From Burkholderiales bacterium (GTDB lineage: Bacteria > Pseudomonadota > Gammaproteobacteria > Burkholderiales > Burkholderiaceae_C): DNA of 64,000 nt. Every line of letters starts with the position of its first letter. Within the stretch, counting starts at the first letter, position 1. This document shows, in pieces, positions 8,959 through 18,319 of this stretch. The stretch lies in the NCBI GenBank assembly GCA_003241965.1, contig QBMB01000006.1, forward strand, positions 21,351 through 85,350, written 5' to 3'. A program made the translations under genes and the position numbers. A model generated the notes under the pieces. The model did no database searches and was not told the DNA's origin. It was given only the letters and a program-made list of their open reading frames with translations.

Positions 8959-10161
8959 TCAAAAAGCCTCGGAAGTCCCCAAATACCGCCACTGCCCCAC
9001 CGGCAAATTCCCCAGCACCACCTGCCCTATGCGCACGCGCTTCAGGCCCACCACATGCAAACCCACCTGCTCGCACATGCGGCGGATCTGGCGCTTCTTG
9101 CCCTCGATCAGCACGAAGCGCAACTGCTCGGGGTTCTGCCAATCCACCTGCGCCGGCTTCAAGGGCTGGTCGTCCAGGCTCAGGCCGTGGCGCAGCCGGG
9201 CCAGTTGGTGCGGCGGAAAAACCGCCTGCACGTTCTCGGCCACCACGCCCGCGCCCATCGGGCCGTTGGGTGCGAACTGCACGCGCACCAGGTATTCCTT
9301 CTCCACGCCACTGCCCTCGCCGATCAGCGTGCGGGCCACGCGGCCGTCCTGCGTGAGCACCAGCAGGCCGGTGGAGTCGATGTCGAGCCGGCCGGCCGGC
9401 GCAAGACCACGCGTGTGCTCGGGTGCGAAGCGGCGACCATCGGCCGGCGTCTTCGCGTCACCGCGCCACTGGCTGGGCGCACCGATCAGCGTGGCGGCGG
9501 CTTCGTGCCCGTCTTCGGGCTGGCCACTCACGTAGCCCACCGGCTTGTTCAACAAAATGGTGACCTGCCCCGCCTGCTGGTGGCGCGCCTGCGGCAGCAC
9601 CTCCACCTGCGCATCGGGCGCCACCGGCATGCCCATCACGGCGGGTTCACCGTTCACCAGCACCCAGCCGCGCGCGATCCATTCGTCGGCCTCGCGGCGC
9701 GAACACAGGCCGAGGTCGGCCATGCGTTTGTTCAGGCGAACCTCACCGCGCACATTGCCCACGCGCGCCAGATCGGGCCGGTGCTGGGGCGGGCGCGGTG
9801 CGGCTGGCGCGCTGCGCTGTGGGCGCTCAGGGGCGGCAAAACGGTCGTCAGCGCGGCGCGGCGCCGGGCGCTCGTTCCAGCCGCGGTCGTCACCACGCGG
9901 GCCGTTCGCCGGGCCGGAGCGTGGGCCGTCTGCGTTGTAGCGCGGACGCTCGGTGCGCTCGCCCTCCGGGCCGCCACGCTGGGCGCCGTAGGGTTTTGAG
10001 GGCTCACGCGGTGGCTTGGGCGCCGAGGCCGACACGCTTTTGGCGCGGGCCGGGCCAGGTGGGCGAACCGGCGCACGGCGTGGTGCGCGCGGATCAACAG
10101 GTGTTTTTTTGGCAGCGCCCGGATTGAGCTTGAGCGTGCGGGCGGGTTTGTCGGTTGTCAT
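8959..10161 (-). CDS. rRNA pseudouridine synthase, RsuA/RluF family
   Basis: This protein of about 400 residues converts uridine to pseudouridine in ribosomal RNA. The N-terminal ~140 residues are a disordered Arg/Pro/Lys-rich tail (repeated RP, RPPQ and RSAP patterns), common in betaproteobacterial members. An S4 RNA-binding domain follows ([22 protein letters not shown]), then the RsuA-type catalytic domain with the Asp-containing motif [14 protein letters not shown] and the C-terminal [12 protein letters not shown] signature. It is closest to RluF (23S U2604), but RluB or RsuA cannot be excluded. The start at 10161 is preferred because AGGA lies 10 bases upstream; an in-frame ATG at 10179 overlaps the Crp/Fnr stop. 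It is probably co-transcribed with that regulator. Confidence 0.85.
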   Translation of the reverse strand: MTTDKPARTLKLNPGAAKKTPVDPRAPRRAPVRPPGPARAKSVSASAPKPPREPSKPYGAQRGGPEGERTERPRYNADGPRSGPANGPRGDDRGWNERPAPRRADDRFAAPERPQRSAPAAPRPPQHRPDLARVGNVRGEVRLNKRMADLGLCSRREADEWIARGWVLVNGEPAVMGMPVAPDAQVEVLPQARHQQAGQVTILLNKPVGYVSGQPEDGHEAAATLIGAPSQWRGDAKTPADGRRFAPEHTRGLAPAGRLDIDSTGLLVLTQDGRVARTLIGEGSGVEKEYLVRVQFAPNGPMGAGVVAENVQAVFPPHQLARLRHGLSLDDQPLKPAQVDWQNPEQLRFVLIEGKKRQIRRMCEQVGLHVVGLKRVRIGQVVLGNLPVGQWRYLGTSEAF

Positions 10162-10168
10162 GGGTCGA

Positions 10169-10903
10169 TCATCCTTCATCGAGTTGGCCCGAGCGCAATG
10201 CGCTCAGATCCAGCACCCGCAAACCGCCATATTCCACCCGTATCCAGCCCTTGGCCGCCAGGGTGGTGAGTGCTTCGTTGGTTCGCTGGCGCGAGAGGCC
10301 CACCAGATAGGCCAGTTCTTGTTGCGTGATGCGCAGCACACCACCGACATTGGGCGAGAGCAGCGGGTGGAACAGTGCGGCCAGGTTGCGCGCCACGCGC
10401 AGGTCGGGGCTGTTCATGCGGTCGATCTCGCGCGCAGCGATGAACTGGCCCAGGCGCTCGTTGAGCTGGTGCATCACGAAGCGGTTGAAGCCGATCGAGT
10501 GGTCGAGCAACCAGTCAAACGTCTGCACAGGCAGGCCGGCCACACGGCTCTTGCGCAGCGCCTGGATGTTGTAGCGGTACTGCTCGTGCTTGAGCACCGT
10601 GCCCTCGCCAAACCAGCCCCCGGGTGCCACGCCGGTGAAGGTGATCACGGGGCCTTGCGAATCGTCGTTGCTCATCTTGAGCAGACCATCCACCAGGCCG
10701 AACCAGTAGGTCACCGGGCGGCCAAAGCGGCAGATGGTGTCTCCTGCGTCCGCTTCTCCCACCATCAAGGCGTCCACCGCGCGTTGGCGATCGGCCGGCG
10801 TCAGACGCTCCAGCCAGGGGATCTCGGCGAGCTCTTCTTCGGTGGGTGCGCGGGCACGGTCGCGCAGATCGCTGCCGGAACGGTGGGGGGTGAAGGGGTT
10901 CAT
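10169..10903 (-). CDS. Crp/Fnr-family transcriptional regulator
   Basis: This 244-residue regulator has a cyclic-nucleotide-binding-type beta-roll at about 35-140 ([32 protein letters not shown]) and a C-terminal winged helix at about 170-235 with the motif [21 protein letters not shown]. There is no N-terminal Cys cluster, so it is not an oxygen-sensing Fnr. The beta-roll lacks the full cAMP-binding signature, so its ligand may be something else, for example an acyl-CoA or aromatic compound. It is divergent from the acyl-CoA synthetase/ABC transporter operon. Two identical-format palindromes lie between them, making local control of that operon and of itself the likely role. Confidence 0.9.
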   Translation of the reverse strand: MNPFTPHRSGSDLRDRARAPTEEELAEIPWLERLTPADRQRAVDALMVGEADAGDTICRFGRPVTYWFGLVDGLLKMSNDDSQGPVITFTGVAPGGWFGEGTVLKHEQYRYNIQALRKSRVAGLPVQTFDWLLDHSIGFNRFVMHQLNERLGQFIAAREIDRMNSPDLRVARNLAALFHPLLSPNVGGVLRITQQELAYLVGLSRQRTNEALTTLAAKGWIRVEYGGLRVLDLSALRSGQLDEG

Positions 10904-10960
10904 GGTGGCTTGGAAGGCGCAAACCCGTAGGGGAAAGTCCTAGGAGGGATGACCCGCAAT

Positions 10961-10976
10961 TGTCGTCGTACTGACA
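10961..10976 (+). promoter_or_regulatory. TGTC-N8-GACA palindrome, operator copy 1
   Basis: The sequence is TGTC, eight bases, GACA (extended by one to TTGTC/GACAA). It sits between the divergent Crp/Fnr gene and the acyl-CoA synthetase gene. Spacing and dyad length resemble CRP/FNR sites (TGTGA-N6-TCACA). It is the same design as copy 2 at 11020. Confidence 0.5.
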
Positions 10977-11019
10977 ACATGGCGTCAAACGAAGTCATAC
11001 CATCCGCTCCATTGAAGAG

Positions 11020-11035
11020 TGTCCTGTGCGGGACA
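11020..11035 (+). promoter_or_regulatory. TGTC-N8-GACA palindrome, operator copy 2
   Basis: The dyad TGTCC-N6-GGACA is centred about 47 bases before the acyl-CoA synthetase ATG and 59 bases from copy 1. It is a candidate operator for the neighbouring Crp/Fnr regulator. Confidence 0.55.
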
Positions 11036-11074
11036 TTCGATCACCGGCACCCCAGACCGGCCCAGGAGACACAC

Positions 11075-13021
11075 ATGCAAACGACGTTCCCCCAGCTGCT
11101 GCTGGACCACGCCCAGCGCCGACCCGGCGATGCAGCGATGCGCGAGAAGGAATACGGCATCTGGCAGACCACCAGTTGGGCCAACATGGCCCGGCTGGTC
11201 GAAGCCCTGGCTTGCGGCCTGCACCAGGCCGGTCTGCAGCGGGGTGAACACATGGTGGTGATCGGCGCCAACCGACCGCGCCTGTACGCCACCATGCTGG
11301 CCGCGCAGTCGCTGGGTGCCATCCCGATCCCGCTCTACCAGGACGCCGTGGGCGGCGAATGCGTGTTTCCCATCAACAACGCCGAAGTTCGGTTTTGTGT
11401 GGTCGAAGACCAGGAACAGGTCGACAAGATGCTGGAGATCCGCGAGCAGTGCCCTCAGCTCTCGCACATCTACTACGACGACCCGCGCGGCCTGCGCAAC
11501 TACGAGCAGCCCGGCCTGTGCGGCATGGAAGAACTGATCGCAGCCGGTCAGGCGCACGCCAAAGCGCACCCGCAGCTGTTCCGCGATCAGGTGGCCGCTT
11601 GCAAGCCAGAAGACGTGGCCGCCATGTTCTTCACCTCGGGCACCACCGGCAACCCCAAAGGCGTGGTGCACACCCACCACACGCTGATCAACCGGGCCGA
11701 CGTGGGGGCACGTTTCGACAAGCTCTCCCCGGCCGACGAGGTGCTGGCCTACATGCCACCGGCCTGGATCGGTCAAAACATCTTCTCCTACGCCCAGTGG
11801 CTGGTGGCGGGCTACGTGGTGAACTGCCCCGAGTCCGGCGCCACGGTCACCATCGACCTGAAGGAAGTGGGCCCCACCTACTACTTCGCACCACCGCGCG
11901 TGTTCGAAGGCCTGCTCACCAGCGTGATGATCCGCATGGAAGACGCCGGGGCACTGAAGCGCGGCATGTTCCATTACTTCATGGATGTGGCCCGCCGCGT
12001 GGGTCCCACCCGCATGGACGGCAAGTCCATCGGGCTGATGGACTCCATCAAATACAAGCTCGGTGACTGGCTGGTCTACGGCCCGCTGCGCAACAACCTG
12101 GGCATGAGCCGCGTGCGCGTGGCCTACACGGCCGGTGAAGCCATCGGGCCCGACCTCTTCAGCTTCTACCGCTCCGTCGGCATCAACTTGAAGCAGCTCT
12201 ACGGCTCCACAGAAACCGCCGTCTTCGTCTGCCTGCAGCCCGACCACGAAGCGCGAGCCGACACCGTGGGTGTGCCGTGCGAGGGCGTGGAAATCAAGCT
12301 CAGCGAGAGCGGCGAAATCCTGGTGAAGTCGCCCGGTTTGCTCAAGGGCTACTACAAGAACCCGACCGCCACCGCCGAGGTGCTCACGGCCGATGGCTGG
12401 TACCACACGAGTGATGCCGGCTTCATCGACGCCTCGGGCCACCTGAAGATCATCGACCGCGTGAAAGACGTGGGCCGCATCATGGGTGGTGTTCACGACG
12501 GCGCCATGTTCGCGCCCAAGTACGTGGAGAACAAGCTCAAGTTCTTCTCGTACATCAAGGAAGCCGTGGCCCTGGGCGACAAGCGCGATCGTGTGTGCGT
12601 GATGCTCAACATCGACTTCGATGCGGTGGGCAACTGGGCCGAGCGGCGCAACCTCTCCTACGCCGGCTACACCGATCTGGCGCAAAAGCCCGAGGTGTAC
12701 GAACTCATCCGTGACTGCGTGGAGAAGGTCAACGCCGACCTCTCCCGCGACGAGCTGCTCGCAGGCAGCCAGATCAGCCGCTTCCTGGTGCTGCACAAAG
12801 AGCTGGACGCCGACGACGGCGAGCTCACCCGCACGAACAAGGTGCGCCGCGGCTTCATCAGCGAACGTTACGCCGTGCTGGTGGACGCGCTCTACAGCGG
12901 CAAGACCGAGCAGTACATCGAGACCCAGGTGAAGTTTGAGGACGGGCGCAGCGGCTCGGTCAGCGCCACCTTGAAGCTGGGTGACGCCAAGACCTTTGCC
13001 CCGGTGAAAGCCGCAGCCTGA
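11075..13021 (+). CDS. AMP-forming long-chain-type acyl-CoA synthetase
   Basis: This 648-residue FadD15/FACS-like ligase activates a carboxylic acid with ATP and CoA. The P-loop is FFTSGTTGNPKGVVHTHHT, the A5 region YGSTETAVF, the A7 region GWYHTSDAGFI, with the hinge Asp-Arg at KIIDRVKD. The ATG at 11075 follows a clear GGAG; the frame stays open upstream to 10949 but without an RBS. It heads an operon with LivGHM, LivK, LivF and a PaaK-like ligase. The substrate is therefore likely whatever the ABC system imports, such as an aromatic or medium/long-chain acid; it cannot be read from sequence. Confidence 0.88.
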   Translation: MQTTFPQLLLDHAQRRPGDAAMREKEYGIWQTTSWANMARLVEALACGLHQAGLQRGEHMVVIGANRPRLYATMLAAQSLGAIPIPLYQDAVGGECVFPINNAEVRFCVVEDQEQVDKMLEIREQCPQLSHIYYDDPRGLRNYEQPGLCGMEELIAAGQAHAKAHPQLFRDQVAACKPEDVAAMFFTSGTTGNPKGVVHTHHTLINRADVGARFDKLSPADEVLAYMPPAWIGQNIFSYAQWLVAGYVVNCPESGATVTIDLKEVGPTYYFAPPRVFEGLLTSVMIRMEDAGALKRGMFHYFMDVARRVGPTRMDGKSIGLMDSIKYKLGDWLVYGPLRNNLGMSRVRVAYTAGEAIGPDLFSFYRSVGINLKQLYGSTETAVFVCLQPDHEARADTVGVPCEGVEIKLSESGEILVKSPGLLKGYYKNPTATAEVLTADGWYHTSDAGFIDASGHLKIIDRVKDVGRIMGGVHDGAMFAPKYVENKLKFFSYIKEAVALGDKRDRVCVMLNIDFDAVGNWAERRNLSYAGYTDLAQKPEVYELIRDCVEKVNADLSRDELLAGSQISRFLVLHKELDADDGELTRTNKVRRGFISERYAVLVDALYSGKTEQYIETQVKFEDGRSGSVSATLKLGDAKTFAPVKAAA

Positions 13022-13040
13022 AACCGCACGCACACACACC

Positions 13041-13835
13041 ATGAGCAAAAAGATCGGCGACGTCATCCTGGACGTCAACAACATCAGCCTGCGGTTCGGC
13101 GGCGTGAAAGCGCTCACCGACATCAGCTTCAACGTGCGCGAGCACGAGGTGCGCGCCATCATCGGGCCCAACGGCGCGGGCAAGAGCTCCATGCTCAACT
13201 GCATCAACGGCGTGTACCAGCCGCAGGAAGGCTCGATCAGCTTTCGCGGCCAGACCTTCAAGCACATGAACAGCCGCCAGGTGGCCGAGATGGGCATCGC
13301 GCGCACCTTCCAGAACCTGGCGCTCTTCAAGGGCATGAGCGTGATCGACAACATCATGACCGGGCGCAACCTGCGCATCAAAAGCAACCTCTTCATGCAG
13401 GCCATCCGCAACCCCTTCGGCATCGGTGGCGCGCAGAAGGAAGAAGAAGCGAACCGCGAGTTCGTCGAACACATCATCGACTTCCTGGAGATCCAGGCGC
13501 ACCGCAAGACACCCGTGGGCCAGTTGCCCTATGGCCTGCAAAAGCGCGTGGACCTGGGCCGCGCTCTGGCCATGGAGCCGCAGGTGCTGCTGCTGGACGA
13601 ACCCATGGCCGGCATGAACGTGGAGGAAAAGCAGGACATGAGCCGCTTCATCCTCGATGTGAACGACGAGTTCGGCACCACCATCGTGCTGATCGAGCAC
13701 GACATGGGCGTGGTCATGGACATCTCCGACCGCGTGGTGGTGCTCGACTACGGCAAGAAGATCGGGGACGGCACACCCGAAGAAGTTCGCAACAACGAGG
13801 AGGTCATCAGCGCCTACCTCGGCACGAGTCACTGA
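13041..13835 (+). CDS. LivG-like ABC transporter ATPase
   Basis: This 264-residue ATPase belongs to the branched-chain amino acid/aromatic acid importer family. It has Walker A GPNGAGKSS, a Q-loop at ARTFQNLALF and Walker B VLLLDEPMAGM, with the H-loop His in VLIEHDMG. The ABC signature is degenerate (QLPYGLQKRVDLGRAL in place of LSGGQ), which is usual for LivG-type subunits. It starts 19 bases after the acyl-CoA synthetase. It would energise the LivH/LivM-like permeases at the cytoplasmic membrane. Confidence 0.92.
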   Translation: MSKKIGDVILDVNNISLRFGGVKALTDISFNVREHEVRAIIGPNGAGKSSMLNCINGVYQPQEGSISFRGQTFKHMNSRQVAEMGIARTFQNLALFKGMSVIDNIMTGRNLRIKSNLFMQAIRNPFGIGGAQKEEEANREFVEHIIDFLEIQAHRKTPVGQLPYGLQKRVDLGRALAMEPQVLLLDEPMAGMNVEEKQDMSRFILDVNDEFGTTIVLIEHDMGVVMDISDRVVVLDYGKKIGDGTPEEVRNNEEVISAYLGTSH

Positions 13836-13847
13836 GCGAGAAACACC

Positions 13848-14777
13848 ATGGCATTTTTTCTTGAAGCTCTTCTTGGCGGCCTCATGGCCGGCATGCTGTA
13901 TTCGCTGGTGGCCCTGGGCTTTGTGCTCATCTACAAGGCCTCGGGCGTCTTCAACTTTGCGCAGGGTGCCATGGTGCTGTTCGCAGCCCTGGCGATGGCG
14001 CGTTTCTCTGGCTGGGTGCCGGGCTGGCTGGGCATTGAAGACAAATTCCTGGGCAATCTGATCGCCTTCATCATGGCCGGTGCGCTCATGTTCGTGCTGG
14101 CCTGGCTGATCGAGCGCCTGGTGCTGCGCCACCTGGTCAACCAGGAGGGTGTCACGCTCTTGATGGCCACGCTGGGCATCACCTACTTCCTCGATGGCCT
14201 GGGCCAGACCATCTTCGGCTCAAACATCTATCAGATCGACGTGGGCATGCCCAAGGACCCGATCTTCCTGTTCGAGGGAATCTTCGAAGGCGGCGTGCTG
14301 GTCAACCTGGAGGATGTGTATGCGGCGTGTGTGGCCGCCCTGCTGGTGGCCGTGCTCTCGCTGTTCTTTCAGAAGACCTCCACCGGCCGTGCGCTGCGCG
14401 CCGTGGCAGACGACCACCAGGCCGCGCAGTCGATCGGCATTCCGCTGAACCGCATCTGGGTCATCGTCTGGTTCGTCGCGGGCATCACCGCGCTGGTGGC
14501 CGGGATCATCTGGGGCTCCAAGCTGGGCGTGCAGTTCTCGCTCACCACGGTGGCCCTGCGCGCCCTGCCCGTGATCATCCTGGGCGGCCTCACCTCGGTG
14601 CCCGGCGCCATCATCGGCGGCCTGATCATCGGCGTGGGCGAGAAGCTCTCCGAGGTCTACCTCGGCCCCTATGTGGGCGGGGGCATCGAGATCTGGTTTG
14701 CGTATGTGCTGGCTCTTGTCTTTTTGCTCTTCAGGCCACAAGGGCTGTTCGGCGAAAAAATCATCGATCGCGTCTAA
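13848..14777 (+). CDS. LivH-like ABC transporter permease
   Basis: This 309-residue integral membrane protein has eight or more hydrophobic segments. The family loop GRALRAVADDHQAAQSIGIPLNRIW (split here as GRALRAVADD and QAAQSIGI) contacts the ATPase. It is the first permease of a Liv-type importer and lies 12 bases after livG and 12 before livM. It shows no unusual residues. Confidence 0.92.
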   Translation: MAFFLEALLGGLMAGMLYSLVALGFVLIYKASGVFNFAQGAMVLFAALAMARFSGWVPGWLGIEDKFLGNLIAFIMAGALMFVLAWLIERLVLRHLVNQEGVTLLMATLGITYFLDGLGQTIFGSNIYQIDVGMPKDPIFLFEGIFEGGVLVNLEDVYAACVAALLVAVLSLFFQKTSTGRALRAVADDHQAAQSIGIPLNRIWVIVWFVAGITALVAGIIWGSKLGVQFSLTTVALRALPVIILGGLTSVPGAIIGGLIIGVGEKLSEVYLGPYVGGGIEIWFAYVLALVFLLFRPQGLFGEKIIDRV

Positions 14778-14789
14778 GGAAGCTTGACC

Positions 14790-15866
14790 ATGTTCTATCG
14801 TGAAAACGGTCAATTCAAGACCTCCTACCGCGCCGACCAGCAGATCTTCCCGATTGCGCAGGACCGCTGGGTCATCCTGGCCTTCATCGCCTTTGCCTTC
14901 ATCGGCGTGCCGCTGCTGGTCGATGAGTACATGTTCCGCGCCATCCTGATCCCGTTCCTGATCTTGGCACTGGCCGCACTCGGCGTGAACATCCTCGTGG
15001 GCTATTGCGGACAGATCAGCCTGGGCTCAGGCGCCTTCATGGCCGTGGGTGCCTACATGGCCTACAACACCTATGTGCGCATCGACGGCATGCCGGTGAT
15101 CCTGGCGTTGCTCTCCGGCGGTTTCTTCGCCACGCTGGTGGGCATCTTCTTCGGCATTCCCAGCCTGCGTGTGAAGGGGCTGTATCTGGCCGTGGCCACG
15201 CTGGCGGCCCAGTTTTTCTGCGACTGGGCGTTCCTGCGCATCGGCTGGTTCACCAACAACACCGCATCGGGCTCGGTCTCGATCTCCAACCTCTCGGTGC
15301 TGGGCTGGACCATCAACACCCCGGTGGAGAAGTACCTCTTCTGCCTGGGCTTCCTGGTGGTGTTCTCGCTCCTGGCGAAGAACCTGGTGCGCTCGGCCAT
15401 CGGGCGCGAGTGGATGGCCATCCGCGACATGGACGTGGCAGCCGCGGTGATCGGCATCCGCCCGATGTACGCCAAGCTCAGCGCCTTTGCGGTGAGCAGC
15501 TTCATCATCGGCGTGGCCGGTGGCCTGTGGGGCTTCGTTCACCTGGGTTCCTGGGAACCCGCGGCCTTCTCCATCGACCGCAGCTTCCAGCTGCTTTTCA
15601 TGGTGATCATCGGGGGCATGGGCTCCATCATGGGCAGCTTCTTCGGCGCGGCCTTCATCGTCGTGCTGCCCATCTTCCTCAACCAGTTCCTGCCCGCTCT
15701 GGGATCGCTGGTCGGCGTGGAGATCTCCACCGCCACCGTCTCCCACACCGAATTCATGGTCTTCGGCGCGCTCATCGTCTGGTTCCTGATCGTGGAGCCC
15801 CACGGTCTGGCCAAGCTCTGGAGCATTGCCAAACAGAAGTTGCGGCTCTGGCCCTTTCCGCACTGA
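14790..15866 (+). CDS. LivM-like ABC transporter permease
   Basis: The second permease has 358 residues. It has a hydrophilic N-terminal tail of about 35 residues, then multiple membrane helices including LGVNILVGYCGQISLGSGAF and the ATPase-contact loop REWMAIRDMDVAAAVIGI. The ATG at 14790 is preferred over the TTG at 14784 because AGGA is well spaced from it. It pairs with LivH as a heterodimer. Confidence 0.92.
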   Translation: MFYRENGQFKTSYRADQQIFPIAQDRWVILAFIAFAFIGVPLLVDEYMFRAILIPFLILALAALGVNILVGYCGQISLGSGAFMAVGAYMAYNTYVRIDGMPVILALLSGGFFATLVGIFFGIPSLRVKGLYLAVATLAAQFFCDWAFLRIGWFTNNTASGSVSISNLSVLGWTINTPVEKYLFCLGFLVVFSLLAKNLVRSAIGREWMAIRDMDVAAAVIGIRPMYAKLSAFAVSSFIIGVAGGLWGFVHLGSWEPAAFSIDRSFQLLFMVIIGGMGSIMGSFFGAAFIVVLPIFLNQFLPALGSLVGVEISTATVSHTEFMVFGALIVWFLIVEPHGLAKLWSIAKQKLRLWPFPH

Positions 15867-15956
15867 GTTCGGCGCGGCGCGAGCCGTCCGACATCCAAGG
15901 GTCATGGTGTGTTGTGTGTTGATCTGTGTGTTTTATTCCCAATAGGAGACAACGAA

Positions 15957-17294
15957 ATGAAGCTGCGAAATCTTGTTCTGTCTGTGTCCATCGCTTGCGC
16001 CGGCGTGTCTGCTGCGCTGGTGGCACCCAGTGCCATGGCGCAAGCCAAAGAACAGTTCTTCCCCGTGCTGGTGTACCGCACCGGCGCCTATGCACCCAAC
16101 GGCGTTCCCTTCGCCAACGGCTACGTGGACTACCTCAAGCTGGTCAACGAGCGCGGTGGCATCAACGGTGTGAAGGTGTCGTACGAAGAATGCGAAACCG
16201 GCTACGCCACCGACCGCGGCGTGGAGTGCTATGAGCGCCTCAAGGGCAAGAACGGCGGAGCCACCGTGTTCCAGCCTCTGTCCACCGGCATCACCTTCGC
16301 GCTGACCGAAAAGGCCCCGGGCGACAAGATCCCGCTGATCACCGCCGGCTATGGCCGCAGCGAGTCCGCCGACGGCGGCGTGTTCAAGTGGAACTTCCCG
16401 CTCTCGGGCACCTACTGGGTGGCTGCCGACACGCTGATCCAGCACATCGCCAAGAAGGAAGGCGGCCTGGACAAGCTCAAGGGCAAGAAGATTGCGCTGG
16501 TCTACCACGACAGCCCGTTCGGCAAGGAACCCATCCCCCTGCTGCAGGAACGCGCCGCCATGCACGGCTTCTCGCTGAGTCTGTTGCCCGTGACCCACCC
16601 AGGCGTGGAGCAAAAGGCCACCTGGCTGCAGATCCGCCGTGACCGCCCGGACTACGTGCTCAACTGGGGCTGGGGCGTGATGAACTCCACCGCGCTGAAA
16701 GAAGCCCAGGCCACCGGTTACCCACGCGAGAAGATGTACGGCGTGTGGTGGGCCGGTGCCGAGCCGGACGTGAAAGACGTGGGCATGGGCGCCAAGGGCT
16801 ACAACGCCATCATGATGCAGCACGGCTCGCAAACCGATGCGGCCGTGGCGCAGGAAGTCCTGACCAAGCTGCACGCCAAGGGCAACGGCACCGGACCAAA
16901 GGAAGAAGTGGGCCAGGTGCTTTACCTGCGCGGCGTGCAGGCGGCCATGTTTGCGGTGGAAGGCGTGCGTGCTGCGCAAGAGCGTTTCGGCAAAGGCAAG
17001 GTCATGACGGGTGAGCAGGCCCGCTGGGGCTACGAGAACCTGAACCTCACGCAACCCAAACTTGACGCGCTGGGCTTCAAGGGCGTGATGCGCCCGATCT
17101 CCACCAGCTGCCAGGACCACATGGGCGCTTCGTGGGCACGCGTGCACACCTGGGACGGCACCAAGTTCGAGTGGACCTCCGACTGGCTGCAGGGCGACGA
17201 GCAGATCATCCGCCCGATGGTCAAGGTCGCGGCCGACAAGTACGCCGCCGAGAAAAAACTGACGCGCCGCACCGGCGCCGATTGCCAGAGCTGA
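15957..17294 (+). CDS. LivK-like periplasmic substrate-binding protein
   Basis: This 445-residue protein has a Sec signal peptide (cleavage after SAMAQA). The type I periplasmic binding fold starts at EQFFPVLVYRTGAYAPNG. AGGAG lies seven bases before the ATG. It is longer than amino-acid LivK (about 370), like aromatic-acid or amide receptors of this family. It delivers substrate to LivHM. The gene is followed by two strong stem-loops before livF, which would let livK message accumulate more than the membrane components. Confidence 0.9.
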   Translation: MKLRNLVLSVSIACAGVSAALVAPSAMAQAKEQFFPVLVYRTGAYAPNGVPFANGYVDYLKLVNERGGINGVKVSYEECETGYATDRGVECYERLKGKNGGATVFQPLSTGITFALTEKAPGDKIPLITAGYGRSESADGGVFKWNFPLSGTYWVAADTLIQHIAKKEGGLDKLKGKKIALVYHDSPFGKEPIPLLQERAAMHGFSLSLLPVTHPGVEQKATWLQIRRDRPDYVLNWGWGVMNSTALKEAQATGYPREKMYGVWWAGAEPDVKDVGMGAKGYNAIMMQHGSQTDAAVAQEVLTKLHAKGNGTGPKEEVGQVLYLRGVQAAMFAVEGVRAAQERFGKGKVMTGEQARWGYENLNLTQPKLDALGFKGVMRPISTSCQDHMGASWARVHTWDGTKFEWTSDWLQGDEQIIRPMVKVAADKYAAEKKLTRRTGADCQS

Positions 17295-17309
17295 TCACTG
17301 GCTGAACCT

Positions 17310-17329
17310 GGCGGCTCGCAAGAGCCGCC
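17310..17329 (+). terminator. Stem-loop 1 between livK and livF
   Basis: This is a perfect 8-bp GC-rich stem, GGCGGCTC / GAGCCGCC, with a GCAA tetraloop. No U-tract follows, so it is more likely a 3-prime stabiliser or processing site for the livK message than a full terminator. It shares three bases with the next stem-loop. Confidence 0.7.
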
Positions 17330-17366
17330 AATTCAAAGACCCGCGCACAGCGGTCTTTGAATTGGC
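17327..17366 (+). promoter_or_regulatory. Stem-loop 2, 15-bp perfect stem before livF
   Basis: GCCAATTCAAAGACC (17327-17341) pairs perfectly with GGTCTTTGAATTGGC (17352-17366) across a 10-base loop. The base of the stem is shared with stem-loop 1, so the two could compete. The livF ATG lies 16 bases further on. Confidence 0.75.
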
Positions 17367-17382
17367 CACACAGGACACTCCC

Positions 17383-18204
17383 ATGACCACCCCAGAGAGC
17401 ACCCCCAACATTGTCCTCAACGTTCAAGGCATCGAGGTCATCTACAACCATGTGATCCTCGTGCTCAAGGGCGTCTCGCTCAACGTGCCCGAGGGCAAGA
17501 TCGCCGCCGTGCTCGGGGGCAATGGCGCGGGCAAGACCACCACCTTGCGCGCCATCTCCAACCTTCTGAAGGCCGAGCGTGGTGAGGTCACCAAGGGCAG
17601 CATCGAGCTGCGCGGTGAGCGCATCGAGAACCTCAGCACCTCGGACCTGGTCCAGCGTGGCGTGGTGCAGGTGATGGAGGGACGCCACTGCTTCGCCCAC
17701 CTCACCATCGAGGAAAACCTCATGACCGGCTCCTACACCCGCAAGGACAAGGCCGAGATCGCGCGCAACCTGGAGAAGGTCTACAACTACTTCCCGCGCC
17801 TGAAAACCCGGCGCACCAGCCAGGCCGCTTACACCTCGGGCGGTGAGCAGCAGATGTGCGCGATTGGCCGGGCGCTGATGACCAACCCCAGCGTGATGCT
17901 GCTAGACGAGCCCTCCATGGGCCTGGCGCCGCAGATCGTCGAAGAGGTGTTCGAAATCGTCAAGGACCTGAACCAGAAGGAGAAGGTCACTTTCCTGCTG
18001 GCCGAGCAGAACACTAACATGGCGCTGAAGTACGCCGACTACGGCTACATCATGGAATCGGGTCGCATCGTGATGGATGGCCTGGCGGCCGATCTGCGCA
18101 ACAACGAGGACGTGAAAGAGTTCTACCTCGGTATGGGTGGCGGTGAGCGCAAGTCCTTCAAAGACGTGAAGAGCTACAAGCGCAGAAAGCGTTGGCTCGC
18201 TTGA
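17383..18204 (+). CDS. LivF-like ABC transporter ATPase
   Basis: This ATPase of about 273 residues has Walker A GGNGAGKTT, signature YTSGGEQQM, Walker B VMLLDEPSMGL and a basic tail KSYKRRKRWLA. It forms the ATPase pair with LivG. The ATG at 17383 has AGGA at the right distance; a TTG at 17362 falls inside stem-loop 2 and is unlikely. A dispersed repeat follows the stop. Confidence 0.92.
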   Translation: MTTPESTPNIVLNVQGIEVIYNHVILVLKGVSLNVPEGKIAAVLGGNGAGKTTTLRAISNLLKAERGEVTKGSIELRGERIENLSTSDLVQRGVVQVMEGRHCFAHLTIEENLMTGSYTRKDKAEIARNLEKVYNYFPRLKTRRTSQAAYTSGGEQQMCAIGRALMTNPSVMLLDEPSMGLAPQIVEEVFEIVKDLNQKEKVTFLLAEQNTNMALKYADYGYIMESGRIVMDGLAADLRNNEDVKEFYLGMGGGERKSFKDVKSYKRRKRWLA

Positions 18205-18205
18205 C

Positions 18206-18285
18206 TTCCCCCGCGCCGCGCCGGCGGCGCGTCACCCCCTCAAGGGGGCAACACCTGCGGACCGGCAGAGCCGGATCCGCGGTGT
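18206..18285 (-). repeat. Dispersed intergenic repeat, copy A
   Basis: Read on the minus strand this GC-rich block runs ACACCG, CCGGCTCTGCCGG, AGGTGTTGCCCCC, TTGAGGGGGTGACGCGCCG, GCGCGGGGGAA and contains nested palindromes. The same blocks in the same order recur at 21865-21952 on the plus strand. It lies between livF and the PaaK-like gene. Confidence 0.7.
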
Positions 18286-18319
18286 TCTGGAACAGACACT
18301 TCTCTCAACTGGAATGACG

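Noticed and set aside
8462-9535. Possible plus-strand gene spanning the 8659-8958 gap
   Set aside because: The frame runs through the antisense of two real genes, has Arg/Ser/Pro-rich composition and no RBS or motif in the gap itself.
10985-13507. 840-codon minus-strand open frame across the acyl-CoA synthetase and livG
   Set aside because: It is antisense to two confident genes and lacks motifs.
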